The notes below the pieces were generated by a model. That model ran no database searches. It was not told where the DNA came from and saw only the letters and a program-made list of their open reading frames with translations. A program made the translations under genes and the position numbers. A DNA stretch of 64,000 nt, from the NCBI RefSeq assembly GCF_046630445.1, contig NC_092339.1:78763501-78827500 (forward strand). The letters run 5' to 3'. The first letter of the stretch is position 1. Each line of letters starts with the position of its first letter. Below, one piece after another: positions 1-9,732 of this stretch. This stretch comes from Rutidosis leptorrhynchoides (taxonomy: Eukaryota > Streptophyta > Magnoliopsida > Asterales > Asteraceae).

Positions 1-444
1 TTCTTTCCGAGTTAGATGGGGTAATATAATCTTTATTTTGGACCAACTGAGCTACCAGGTTAGTCTCCACTTTTTGCGTATTTACACTTTTACGATGAAT
101 TGGTTTTTAATGATTGTATTTGTGTGGGCATTAGCAATTGCTATCTTTGAACAAAATCATTCTACTTTCTCGTCTTCCATTATATCTGTAGTTCATTGAT
201 AGAATGAATATGTGCTATGCTTGGTAAGGTAACCAAAGTAAGTAAAGGTAACAGGTAAAACTAAAACTGAAATCTTTAACAAAAAGTCAGTAGTGTGTAA
301 CAAGGACATTTTTTAAATTGCTTGCAGTGAACAATAAATTTGTGACCGAATTAGTAGGGAGTAATAAATAAAATCATAAAAAAATCACAAACTAATAACC
401 ATAACCTCCTCTATAATCTTATGAAAATACTATTCATAACCTTA
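1..444. other. 3' flank of the first AAA-ATPase gene; no gene seen
   Basis: No coding feature is supported here. From about 170 onward the sequence is the 3' flank of the first AAA-ATPase gene and matches the 3' flank of the second copy at about 2838-3100, so it lies inside the tandem duplication. The first ~170 bases match nothing else in the window. Confidence 0.6.
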
Positions 445-2438
445 TTAGTCAGTAGCAGTACGCGTTGCATCTGCTTCCTTCTTTTGGAGCCAGTGAATTA
501 GATTAGATAGCACAACTTCAACATTCTCACCCTTCATCAATTCCCCTGCAATCTCAGCAGGTGTCACTTTGACTTTTTTCAATAATACTTTAATTACACC
601 AAATAGCTCTGACTTTTCGTCCTCTTTGACCTGTAGATAAGTAGATGCAAGTATTTTGAACCCACCATATGTACAATAAGACATCTCTAGGTGCACATCC
701 ATGCGTCCTGGCCTCAACAATGCTGCATCCAACCGATCCTTGTGGTTTGTTGTGAACACTATGATCCGCTCGTCCCCACAACTCGACCATAACCCATCAA
801 TGAAGTTGAGCAGCCCTGATAATGTTATCTAATCCAGCTCAAGTAAAACATACATCAATTTCCCCTCAAATAACTCAGCTCTTGGGCATTTAGCCATGTA
901 GAAAGTATTTTAAATTTAAAGTTGATAAGAGGGGTGAGTTACGGTGGATGCCTGGATTATAATAAGTCATGTTTAGTGGTTGTTTACTATGGGTCCATAT
1001 GGGTGGGTTAGCATGCTAACACCTTTTATCCATTCTATAAATCTTTTGTGTATAACAATTGTGTTAATTATGATTAATAAACACAGATATTCAACTTTTG
1101 ACCAGCATTTGGCTCATTTGAGTCATTTCGCATTCCCTTTTTATCGACTAATTTTATGGTTGTTCTATTACTTCATATAAGGATTTTGTAATGACAGTCC
1201 GAAGAGTTGTCTTTAAGAATTTCATACATGCATAGTTTGTTTGTACATTGACAATAGCTACTCACACCCTGCAAATAACTACCGCAACTAACCTTAATGT
1301 ACCACTACTTTTGCATGCATATAATTCTTAATGACAACTTCTAAGGGATGTCGTCATAAGAAATTTCATTTTCTTACATTGACTTAATTACTTAACTTGA
1401 TATAAGAAGCAAGCCAAATTGACCCATACAATACTACAATACAGTCGGGCCAAATTGATATGACAACGTACGTACCTTATCTTCATCTTTATTCGCCTCG
1501 TCCTTCTCTAAATCCCGATTCTGCAATCCCACATTACAATCAATATCCTCAATAACAATTATCGACCGATTCTTTGTCCCAATCAACAACCTCCTCAAAT
1601 CAGAATTACATTGCACCTCCCTTAAATCCAAATCATACACATCAAACTTAAGATAATTAGCCATAGCCGCAACCAAACTCGACTTACCCGTACCAGGCGG
1701 CCCGTAAAACAAATATCCTCGTTTCCACGCCTTCCCGACCCGTTTATAATAATCTTTCCTCTTAATAAACATCTCAATATCCTCAACAATCTCAGCCTTT
1801 TTTTCTTCATCCATAGCCATCGTTTCAAACGTAGCCGGATGGTTTAAAGCTATCGAGCTCCAATAATCGGTCCCCCTATAATCAACTGTATGCAACCTAA
1901 CCGCTTTTTTCTCATCTTTAATCTCTTTACCTTTCTTCATTACATAAGGCAAGTAGTTCTTCAACATTATGTCCTTATACCTTTTATGAAATGTTAACTC
2001 AAAGAATCTAATTTCACGAGCATTCGAGTTCGGATCGTTTAACTCGACCCGTTCGGTATGCAAAACCCATTTGCAATTAACGTTATTGAATATGTCCATT
2101 ATAGGTTGGTTTTTGTCTACAGTGATGGTGAAGTCTTGGTCTTGGTCGGGTTTATTGACTTTGATTCTGGTGGTGGAAGGAGATAACTTGTGGCCCAAGA
2201 AAAGGTTGGCGGATTCGAAAAGGTGGTTGGGGGTAAGGCCATCTGATTCTTGGATGATGATGGTGAGTTGAGAAGACAGACTTTTGAAGAAGGTTTTGAA
2301 GGAGGAGGAGAAGTAATCGTTGATGTCGGAAGGAATGAGATTGGCGGTGATGGACCGGAAGAGGACGGCGGAGGCGGCGAGTGATGCGGCGGTGGAGAGG
2401 ATGGTTTTGGGTGGTGGAAAAGATTCGCTCGAGAACAT
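445..2438 (-). CDS. BCS1/HSR4-like AAA-ATPase, copy 1 (two exons)
   Basis: Exon 1 is 1476-2438 (321 codons) and exon 2 is 445-828 (127 codons plus stop), giving 448 aa. The intron (829-1475) has a GTACGT donor and a TTAG acceptor and is in phase 0. The N-terminus has a hydrophobic stretch (about residues 12-32) followed by the AAA-associated domain. Walker A (GPPGTGKSS) is at 246-254, and Walker B (IIVIEDID) ends at residue 300. Exon 2 supplies the LSGLLNFIDGLWSSCG motif and the RPGRMD motif of this family. Plant relatives such as At3g50930/HSR4 are membrane-anchored ATPases of mitochondria or ER, often stress- or pathogen-induced; their substrate is poorly defined. The ATG at 2438 opens the conserved MFSSESFPPP start. 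The gene looks intact. Family assignment is firm; exact orthology and localisation are inferred. Confidence 0.93.
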
Positions 2439-2510
2439 TGTGGCGGTGGTGGTGGCGATTCGAGAGGAAGCTAGAACAAATTGTTTTTTATTTTTATTTT
2501 TAAAAGTTGA

Positions 2511-2600
2511 GTATTCTCCACGGCTTTGACTACAAAAGTCAGAAAAGAATTCGTTTGAAAAATTGAAAAGACGGAGAGAGAGTGTTTTTCATCATTTTTT
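2511..2600 (-). promoter_or_regulatory. Promoter-proximal block of copy 1, duplicated at 6930-7024
   Basis: This ~90-bp stretch lies 73 bp upstream of the copy-1 start codon. It recurs almost unchanged at 6930-7024, including GTATTCTCCACGGCTTTGA and TTCGTTTGAAAAATTGAAAA. Its conservation and position suggest a promoter or 5'UTR segment. No clear TATA box is visible, so the regulatory role is an inference. Confidence 0.5.
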
Positions 2601-2837
2601 TTATAGTTATTACTATTTAATAAATATTTAAAGAGAAAATTTTGTTATGAAATAATGGAGAAAATAACTTAATTGATGATCAATTTTGATACACATCACC
2701 TATTATTATGTTTTTACCCTAAGCTAAGCTAGTGAAATTATAGTATAAATAAAATATGCAAGCTCAATTCTGATACACAATAAATACATCACCTAATTTA
2801 TAGTTATTAATATTTAATATTTAATAAATCAGTCTAA
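2601..2837. other. Spacer between the tandem genes
   Basis: AT-rich spacer between the promoter block of copy 1 and the 3' flank of copy 2. It contains short direct echoes of a TTTATAGTTATTA(C/A)TATTTAATA segment near 2602 and 2800, which suggests a small local duplication. No gene is seen. Confidence 0.4.
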
Positions 2838-3104
2838 TTTCTTGTCTTCCATTATATCTGTTAGTTCATTCATAGAAAGAATATATGCTATGCTTGGTAA
2901 GGTAACAAAAGTAAGTAAAAGTAACATGTAAAGCTGTAATCTTTAACAAAAAGTAAGCAGAGTGTAACAAGGACATTTTATGAACTGCGTGCAGTGAACA
3001 ATAAATTTGTGAAGGAATCAGTAATAAAAAAAATCATAAAAGATTCACAAACTAATAAGCATAACCTCCTCTATAATATTACGAAAATATCATTCATAAC
3101 CTTA

Positions 3105-5605
3105 TTAGCTAGTAGTAGTAGGTATTGCATCTGCTTCCTTCTTTTGGAGCCAGTGAATGAGGTTAGATAGCACAATTTCCACATTCTCACCCTTCATCAA
3201 TTCTCCTGCAATCTCAGCAGGTGTCGCTTTGACTTTCTTCAATAATTCTTTAATTACACCGAATAGCTCTGACTTTTCGTCCTCTTTAACTTGTAGATAA
3301 GCAGATGCAAGTATCTTGAACCCACCATATGTACAATAAGACATCTCTAAGTGCACATCCATGCGTCCTGGCCTCAACAATGCTGCATCCAACCGATCCT
3401 TGTGGTTTGTTGTGAACACTATGATCCGCTCGTCCCCACAACTTGACCATAACCCATCAATAAAGTTGAGCAGCCCTGATAAAGTTATCTAATCCAGCAC
3501 AAGTAAAACATACATCAATGTTGCCTCAAATAAGTGAGATCTCGGGCATTTAGCCATGTAGAAAGTATTTTAAATTAAAAGGTGACAAGATGGTTGAGTT
3601 ACGGTGGATGCCTGGATTATAATAAGTCATTTTTACTATGGGTCCATATGGGCGGGTTAGCATGCAGTGGCGGATCCAGAATTTTTTCCCACCGGGGGCG
3701 AAATTTTTTTTAAAACCATAGCAATTTTTTTGAGTAAAATATGGAGGTTTTGGGGCAAAAAATTGAAGTTTTTAGGCAAAATTTGAAGATTTGTGGGTAA
3801 AATTTGAAGGTTTTGGGTCAAAATTTGGAGAATTTTGAACAAAATTTGAAGGTTTTGGGGTAAAATATAAAGCTTTTGGGGCAAAAAAAAAATTCACCGG
3901 GGGCAAAGTCGAAAAATCTAAAATTTTTACACTAAAATTTCGAAATCCACCGGGGGCGGGCGCCCCCCCTCCTTACACTCTAGATCCGCCTCTGTTAGCA
4001 TGCTAACACCTTTAAATTATCCATTCTTTACACCTTTTGTGTATAATTGCGTTAAGTATGATTAATAAACACAGATATTCAACTTTTGACCAACATTTGG
4101 CCCGTTTGATTCTATGCAAGAGGTCTCAGGTTCAAATCATGTCTAGACAAATATATTGTGGTGGCCAGGGAAAGGTTGAAAACAGCAGGGGGTTGCGTAC
4201 ATCAGAGTATGAGGTCGGATTACTCGCCACCCGAGTAACCCGAACAAGGAAAACCTTCTACCTTTTTATTTGGCCCGTTTGAAACATTTAGTGTTTCCCT
4301 TTTTATCGACTAATATTATGGTTATTCTACTACTTCATAATAAGGACTTTTCTAATGACAGCCCTAAAGGTTGTCTTTAAGAATTTCGTACATGCATAGT
4401 TTGTTTTTTCATTGACAATAGCTACTCACTCCCGTCAAATAACTACCACAAGTAACCTTAATGTACCACTACTTTTGCATGTATATAATTCTTAATGACA
4501 ACCCTAAGGGCTGTTGTCATTAGAAATTTCCTTTTCTTACATTGACTTAATTACTTAACTTGATATAACATGCAACCCAAATCGACCTATACAATATTAC
4601 AATACAATCGGGTCAAAATTGATATGACAATGTACGTACCTTATCCTCATCTCTATTCGCGTTGTCCTTCTCTAAATCCCGATTCTGCAATCCCACATTA
4701 CAATCAATATCCTCAATCACAATTATCGACCGATCCTTTGTCCCAAGTAACAACCTCCTCAAATCATAATTACATTGCACCACCCTTAAGTCCAAATCAT
4801 ACACATCAAACTTAAGATGATTAGCCATAGCTGCAACCAAACTCGACTTCCCAGTACCAGGCGGCCCGTAAAACAAATACCCTCGTTTCCACGCCTTCCC
4901 GATCCTCTTATAATAATCTTTCCTCCTAATAAACATCTCAATATCCTCAACAATTTCAGCCTTCTTTTCTTCGTCCATAGCCATCGTTTCAAACGTAGCC
5001 GGATGGCTTAAAGCTATCGAGCTCCAATAATCGGTCCCCCTATAATCAACTGTATGCAACCTAACCGCTTTTTTCTCATCTTTAATCTCTTTACCTTTCT
5101 TCATTACATAAGGCAAGTAGTTCTTCAACATTACGTCCTTATGCTTTTTATGAAAAGTTAACTCAAAGAATCTAATTTCAGCTCGAGCATTCGAGTTTGG
5201 CTCGTTTAACTCGACCCATTCGGTATGCAAAACCCATTTGCAATTTATGTTTTGGAACATGTCCAACATGGGTTGGTTTTTGTCTACTGTGATGGTGAAG
5301 TCTTGGTCTTGTTCGGGCTTATTGACTTTGATTCGGGTGGTGGAAGGAGATAACTTGTGGCCCAAGAAAAGGTTGGCGGATTCGAAAAGGTGGTTGGGAG
5401 TAAGGCCATCTGATTCTTGGATGATGATGGTGAGTTGAGAAGACAGGCTTTTGATGAAGGTTTTGAGGGAGGAGGAGAAGTAATCGTTGATGTCGGAAGG
5501 AATGAGATTGGCGGTGATGGATCGGAAGAGGACGGCGGTGGCGGCGAGTGATGCGGCGGTGGAGAGGATGGTTTTGGGTGGTGGAAAAGATTCGTACGTG
5601 AACAT
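3105..5605 (-). CDS. BCS1/HSR4-like AAA-ATPase, copy 2 (two exons)
   Basis: Exon 1 is 4640-5605 (322 codons) and exon 2 is 3105-3488 (127 codons plus stop), giving 449 aa. The donor GTACGT and acceptor TTAG are as in copy 1. Walker A (GPPGTGKSS), Walker B (IIVIEDID), LSGLLNFIDGLW and RPGRMD are all present, and the hydrophobic N-terminus is kept. Differences from copy 1 are scattered substitutions plus one extra residue near position 142 (ARAEIRF against AREIRF), so both copies seem to be under purifying selection. The 1151-bp intron carries a MITE and a SINE. The ancestral promoter block is displaced to 6930-7024, so expression may differ from copy 1; that is an inference. Role as for copy 1. 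Confidence 0.93.
3657..4002. mobile_element. hAT-type MITE in the copy-2 intron, with 8-bp target duplication
   Basis: The element is 3665-3994 (330 bp), flanked by the 8-bp direct repeat TTAGCATG at 3657-3664 and 3995-4002. Its ends are inverted repeats: CAGTGGCGGATC at the left and GATCCGCCTCTG at the right. The interior has repeated AAAATTTGAAG-like units and CCGGGGGCG near both ends, with no coding capacity. The copy-1 intron reads straight through at the same place with one TTAGCATG, which is a true empty site. An 8-bp duplication with CAGNGGCGG ends fits hAT non-autonomous elements. Confidence 0.88.
4095..4282 (+). mobile_element. 5'-truncated tRNA-derived SINE with 15-bp target duplication
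   Basis: The insert 4110-4267 (158 bp) is bounded by the perfect 15-bp repeat ATTTGGCCCGTTTGA at 4095-4109 and 4268-4282. The copy-1 intron has a single, slightly diverged version of this site. Near the left end AGGTTCAAATC matches a pol III B box. No A box is present, so the 5' end is probably truncated. The 3' end is a short T run, as in several plant SINE families. The family name is not certain. Confidence 0.75.
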
Positions 5606-5984
5606 TATGGAGGTGGCGATTTGAGAGCTAGGATGCTACAGGTTAGGAAGTGCAAATTGGTTTATTTAAGGGTAATGCATAAGAAACTTTGTTTTTAGTA
5701 AATGTTTTAGTTCATCCAATAAAAATACTAGGAGAACACAATAAATAAGGTAATGCATGTGGGTTTTCTTGATAGTCATGACATGCAGGTGAGACCTATC
5801 TATAACCTTTTGATTAAGAATTTTTTTTTTTTTTTAGTAATTTATAAATAAAATGTCATAAAATTAGTATACTTTCTATTTATTTTCCACTTTTACCCTC
5901 ACATTTTCTTTTTCTTTTAATTCTATGTACATACATTAAGAACAAAATAGAACTTAAACTTCTTATTCTTTTTAATTTATGGAA

Positions 5985-6092
5985 GTAGACTATTAATTTG
6001 GGACATCCCAAAATAAAATAGTGGACTATTAATATAGGATGGTGGGAGTATTTTTTTGTCTAGAGACTATTAATATGAGACGAATGGAGTAT
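5985..6092. mobile_element. Stowaway-like MITE terminal sequences
   Basis: GACTATTAATATGAGACGAA followed by TGGAGTATA is the reverse of a typical Stowaway end (CTCC-TCGTC-CATATTAATAGTC). A second such end (ACTATTAATATAGGATGG followed by TGGGAGTAT) sits about 40 bp upstream. No clean left end was found, so this is a fragment or a nested pair. Confidence 0.45.
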
Positions 6093-6227
6093 AACTTATA
6101 AAATTAAACTTCCGCACTTTCATATTTGTGTTAACAGAATAATAGAAATAGAACAATATATAACATCCTTACCCTATAACAAATGGGTATTACTAAAATA
6201 CAATAAGTACATAAAAACTTAGTCTGT

Positions 6228-6395
6228 TCCCAAGTTTTGTTGTAGAAGAAAAGAAATGAACTGAAGAGAAGAGAAAGGGAAAGAAGCTGGATCTTTTCAA
6301 TTTGAAAGGAAAGCTTGAAGAGAAAATTAAGCTAAATCTATCCCTACTCTTCCTTCCATTTCTTTTATGTTAAAACTTAGGAACACCAATTTCAT
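6228..6395. mobile_element. Foldback MITE candidate
   Basis: The left arm (GTTCCCAAGTTTTG then AAAAGAAATG) is the inverted counterpart of the right arm (CATTTCTTTTATG then AAAACTTAGGAAC). A TTAGTCT-like repeat sits on both sides and may be a target duplication with one mismatch. It has no coding capacity. The superfamily is not resolved. Confidence 0.4.
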
Positions 6396-6594
6396 TTAGT
6401 CTCTCTCTCGGATTCTTTCCCCTTCCCTTCAAAATTAAACTCTCAAACAAAACCTTTGTATTGTTGTATATGACGTAAATAATGAGATATGTAAAATAAA
6501 AAGATATGTAATAAGTAACACGTTAGTTTTTCAATAATATTTATGTTAGTGAGCGTAATCAATTTTCGCGGCAACACACAAACTATTTATAATT

Positions 6595-6596
<2 letters not shown>

Positions 6597-6669
<73 letters not shown>

Positions 6670-6698
6670 TATAATTATAATAATAATAATAATAATAT
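6597..6698. repeat. (AAT)n microsatellite
   Basis: About 30 AAT units with a few ATTATA interruptions. Reading frames through it are repeat artefacts. Confidence 0.95.
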
Positions 6699-6929
6699 AA
6701 AATAGGTAATATAATATAATAGTGATTAGTGATAATATAATATAGAAAAAGAAGTAGATATACTCCGTAAATAAAGAAAAAAGCAAAAGAAGTTATGATT
6801 AAATAAAAAGAATTAATGATGTAGTAATAATTAGAGTTGACCTGGCCTTGTAATAGTTAGAGTTGACCTGGTTTTTAAATCTTTGCAAGGTGATTTATTT
6901 ATCCCCTCCCTTATTTTATAAAGTGGGAA

Positions 6930-7024
6930 GTATTCTCCACGGCTTTGAGAAAGAAAAGTCAAAACAGAATTCGTTTGAAAAATTGAAAAGACGAAGAGTG
7001 TTCTACTTCTTTCATCATTTTTTA
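6930..7024 (-). promoter_or_regulatory. Displaced promoter block of copy 2
   Basis: A near-copy of 2511-2600, the block immediately upstream of copy 1, containing GTATTCTCCACGGCTTTGA and the TTCGTTTGAAAAATTGAAAA segment. It lies 1.3 kb upstream of the copy-2 start because of intervening insertions. Whether it still drives copy 2 is unknown. Confidence 0.5.
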
Positions 7025-7033
7025 ATATTTATA

Positions 7034-7329
7034 TTTGTTTTTGACAAAATTACTAAAAGAGTTCTTGTAGTTTGTTCAAAATTACTGATTTAGTTCCTAT
7101 GGTTTATTTTAACATTGCCTGTGGTATACAAATCTCCTGATATAGTCCCTTGTTTTGACGATTGTTAAAAATTCTGTTAAATGACCTGATTAAAAGATTT
7201 TTTTTTCTTTTTTAAATATCGTTAGTGGGAGCAACTAGATTTATGGGGAATATCAACTTAAAAAACACAGGGAGTAAATCAGCAAAAACAAACCACAAGC
7301 ATTATTTTAGTAATTTTGTCTTTGTCTTT
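7034..7329. mobile_element. MITE with ~50-bp terminal inverted repeats, probably Mutator-like
   Basis: The element is 7043-7320 (278 bp). The left end GACAAAATTACTAAAAGA and the following ~30 bp are the imperfect inverse of the right end, whose complement begins GACAAAATTACTAAAATA. Flanks TTTGTTTTT (7034-7042) and TTTGTCTTT (7321-7329) match 8 of 9, which fits a Mutator-type target duplication. There is no coding capacity. Confidence 0.6.
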
Positions 7330-9255
7330 TAAAGAGTAAATATTTGTTTTGAAGTGTATACTATAATAAGAAGTTTGGTAAAACAAAGAAAAAAGGGACA
7401 AATTGAGATGCACAATTTTTGTATTTCATTTTTATTAGTTAAGTGCTATCAAACATGACATGCCCAATTTCAATACCATTGCAGATTCTTGAGTTAAAAC
7501 TTTACTAAAAACGGTAAGTAGAAGGATCAGAAATATTATTGAATAACGTAGTTAGACTACATATATCCTTGATTAACCTAATATACGTTTATTATAATGC
7601 TTTCGGCAAAGTACTGATTTTGGAGTTTCGTCATATTTTTTGGTAATGTTCTCATGAACCTCACTTTCAACCTGTATTCGCTAGCTTTGTATTGATACAT
7701 GAAATACTGAATAACACAATTTAATAGCTAAATTCCAAGATGTAACTACTAAAACAACTATCAACATGCCCCAGTTTATAAGATTTTTCAAAAGTATTAT
7801 CATGATTAATCAAATATTATTGTTTATTGTTTATAGCTATTTCAAGTTAGTGACAACAATACCAAGTATGATTCTAATGAAGATGCATCGAGCAAGACCC
7901 GCCAATCATCACACAAGACAACATGGCCAAATGCCATCTTTTACAAATCACGTACCCGCTACCATTGTTTGTCATGTAATCTAAACATCCTTCATTCTGA
8001 CAACGATTTATCATCAATATTCCTTGCCCTGTGTTTACTGAACAATGAAGCTTATCTCTTCGTGTACTCGGCTTCAATTCTTCTAGAACTTGCAATAAAG
8101 CGTGTGATGTATTCTGTTAAACACGTTCAAGTATTTTCTTGTTCCTGCGCATTACTTCTCTATCATCATTTATATCTTAATAGAACATAATGAACAAGAA
8201 ATCAGATACCGTTAAACAAAGGTATCCAGAAAATGATTGATACGGTCTCTTCGAGTCGACCACCACAACAACAACAACAAAACCCAATCCCACATGTGTG
8301 GGGTATGGGGAGGTAAGATGTAGACAATCCTTCCCCTATTCCTGGAATAAAGAGAATTCCTCCCTCTCAATGTTCTATCGATAGAGAGATTGCTTCCGAA
8401 TGAACCTCCAAGCAATAAGTAGGTTTAAAAAAAAATGTGAGACGCCATGAAAATAGTATAAATTTCCATGGGTTTTATACCTGCCCGAAGTTCAGTTTAG
8501 GCTCTAAGCGACAGTCAAGTCGCCAATAAATCGACGCTTACTGTTGACTCGAGTCACCCTTAACTCCTAAGAAATAAAAATAAAGGGAGAGATAGAGACT
8601 CTGGTTCAAACCAATTTTTCATTCCATAACTTCATTCAACCCAAGTAGTACAATTTATACTGAATGCAGGACCAAAATTAACGAAGAGAACAATGCAGTT
8701 ACATCTACTATAATGCATGATGTTTACAACATGGAACATGGTCGTATCAAACATGCAAACTACAACTAATTGCTCATCAATACCGATCCATGCTTGTATC
8801 AATGATTATCCACCAAAGAAATACAAACAACTATTTACTGAATGAATCTGTTTCACCAGTGTTAAACTCAGTGCCTAAATGATGACATTTAGAATTTGAT
8901 ACAGAAAACGGAAACCAGTGGAAAAGGAAGAAAAATTGTAACATAAACCATGAACACGTCTAATTTGAGAATATAAGAAGATGAAACCATCTTCAATTCC
9001 TTCGGTGAATGGTAATAGAAAATTGTGAAAAAGATTATTAGAACACCATAAAAAATTAGATTAATCACATAATTACTGTTTTTTAAACATCAGTTTCACA
9101 AGAAAACAGTTTGAGGATGTTTGGAAATTTACTAGTTACTAGAGGGCCAGTCCGTATCATGTTATAGTCCTATTGTGAGTCCTAAATGTACGTCTAACAC
9201 ATAGATAATTTAGATGTTAAATATATACCTTAATAATGCTGCGGTTTGTTGATCC
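7330..9255. other. Intergenic region, mostly featureless
   Basis: AT-rich DNA between the MITE and the unassigned segment at 9256, with a minus-strand SINE at 8252-8415. Short open stretches near 7766-8190 lie on both strands, have no family signature and show no codon bias, so no gene is called. Confidence 0.5.
8252..8415 (-). mobile_element. SINE with (TTG)n tail, minus strand
   Basis: Read on the minus strand the element runs from a GGAAGCAATCTCTCTA-like start through CCCCATACCCCACA and GTGGGATTGGGTTTTG into a (TTG)n tail at about 8262-8281. This architecture is typical of TS/Sol-type plant SINEs. Target duplications were not resolved and the 5' end is approximate. Confidence 0.7.
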
Positions 9256-9456
9256 GTGTTGTACGTTTTACTCGAGCAGCATCAGTTAAGAGGACAATTT
9301 TTGCAAGGCAGCAGTACCCAACCTTGCAATGACATGGCAGGTCTTGTCCTGGGTCCCATTCCTGATCAACAAAAACAACTATTGAACATCAAACAGGGCC
9401 GATTCAATGGTTGGATGAGGTTAGAAACTACAGATCTCAAAACTGGCTCAGACTGA
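9256..9456 (+). other. Unassigned low-copy segment with a 66-codon open frame
   Basis: The base composition here is less AT-biased than its surroundings. An ATG-started frame of 66 codons is rich in Q, G and L, and I do not recognise it. The opposite strand also has open stretches. It could be an exon remnant of a degraded gene or an unrelated transcript near the 3' end of IPK1. No function is assigned. Confidence 0.2.
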
Positions 9457-9732
9457 GTCACAACTGACGAAGTTTATGTGTTACCATCAACAGACCAAAA
9501 ATAGGCATACTAATACATGCAAGCAAATCAGAACATAGAACCTTTGAAAATGTAAATCTACTTGCAAAAACAACTTTTAGCCATGGGAGAAGCAAAATAA
9601 CAAATAAATAAAATATACTGAAGAACTATTGGAAAATATAAATGTAGAATCAAAATGATTGCATCTTCAAAAGCTCACATTTGATTAGGAGATAAGTATA
9701 ATCAGTGAACAAGTCATTATTTTCATAAGCAA

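Larger units (their letters stand above)
170..2600 (-). repeat. Tandem duplication unit 1 (AAA-ATPase gene plus flanks)
   Basis: This block holds the 3' flank, exon 2, intron, exon 1 and promoter-proximal sequence of the first AAA-ATPase gene. The same order recurs at about 2838-5640, and a detached promoter block recurs at 6930-7024. Exons, intron ends and 3' flank all align, so the pair arose by one direct segmental duplication. Coding identity looks above 90% by eye. Confidence 0.85.
2838..5640 (-). repeat. Tandem duplication unit 2 (AAA-ATPase gene plus flanks)
   Basis: Second unit of the tandem duplication. Relative to unit 1 its intron is longer by two recognisable insertions, a hAT-type MITE and a SINE. 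Its promoter-proximal block is separated from the coding region by about 1.3 kb of unrelated DNA. Confidence 0.85.
5641..6929. other. About 1.3 kb of inserted DNA between copy 2 and its ancestral promoter block
   Basis: In copy 1 the conserved promoter block lies within ~75 bp of the start codon; in copy 2 the same block is 1.3 kb away. The intervening DNA holds Stowaway-like ends, a foldback element and an AAT microsatellite, and no gene. It reads as stepwise accumulation of small transposons. Confidence 0.6.

Noticed and set aside
1622-1828. Short extra frames in the AAA-ATPase exons (also 4786-4992, 2071-2529, 5238-5438)
   Set aside because: Alternative-frame shadows of the ATPase coding sequence, duplicated with it.
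6583-6786. Long Ile-rich frame
   Set aside because: It is the AAT microsatellite read in one frame. The same applies to Tyr-Ile frames at 16057-16570, 24401-24748, 26436-26618, 27084-27606, 35247-35441 and 38355-38787.
7766-8190. Overlapping plus and minus frames of 72-73 codons as a small gene
   Set aside because: No recognisable domain, no codon bias and no splice context. Left as intergenic.
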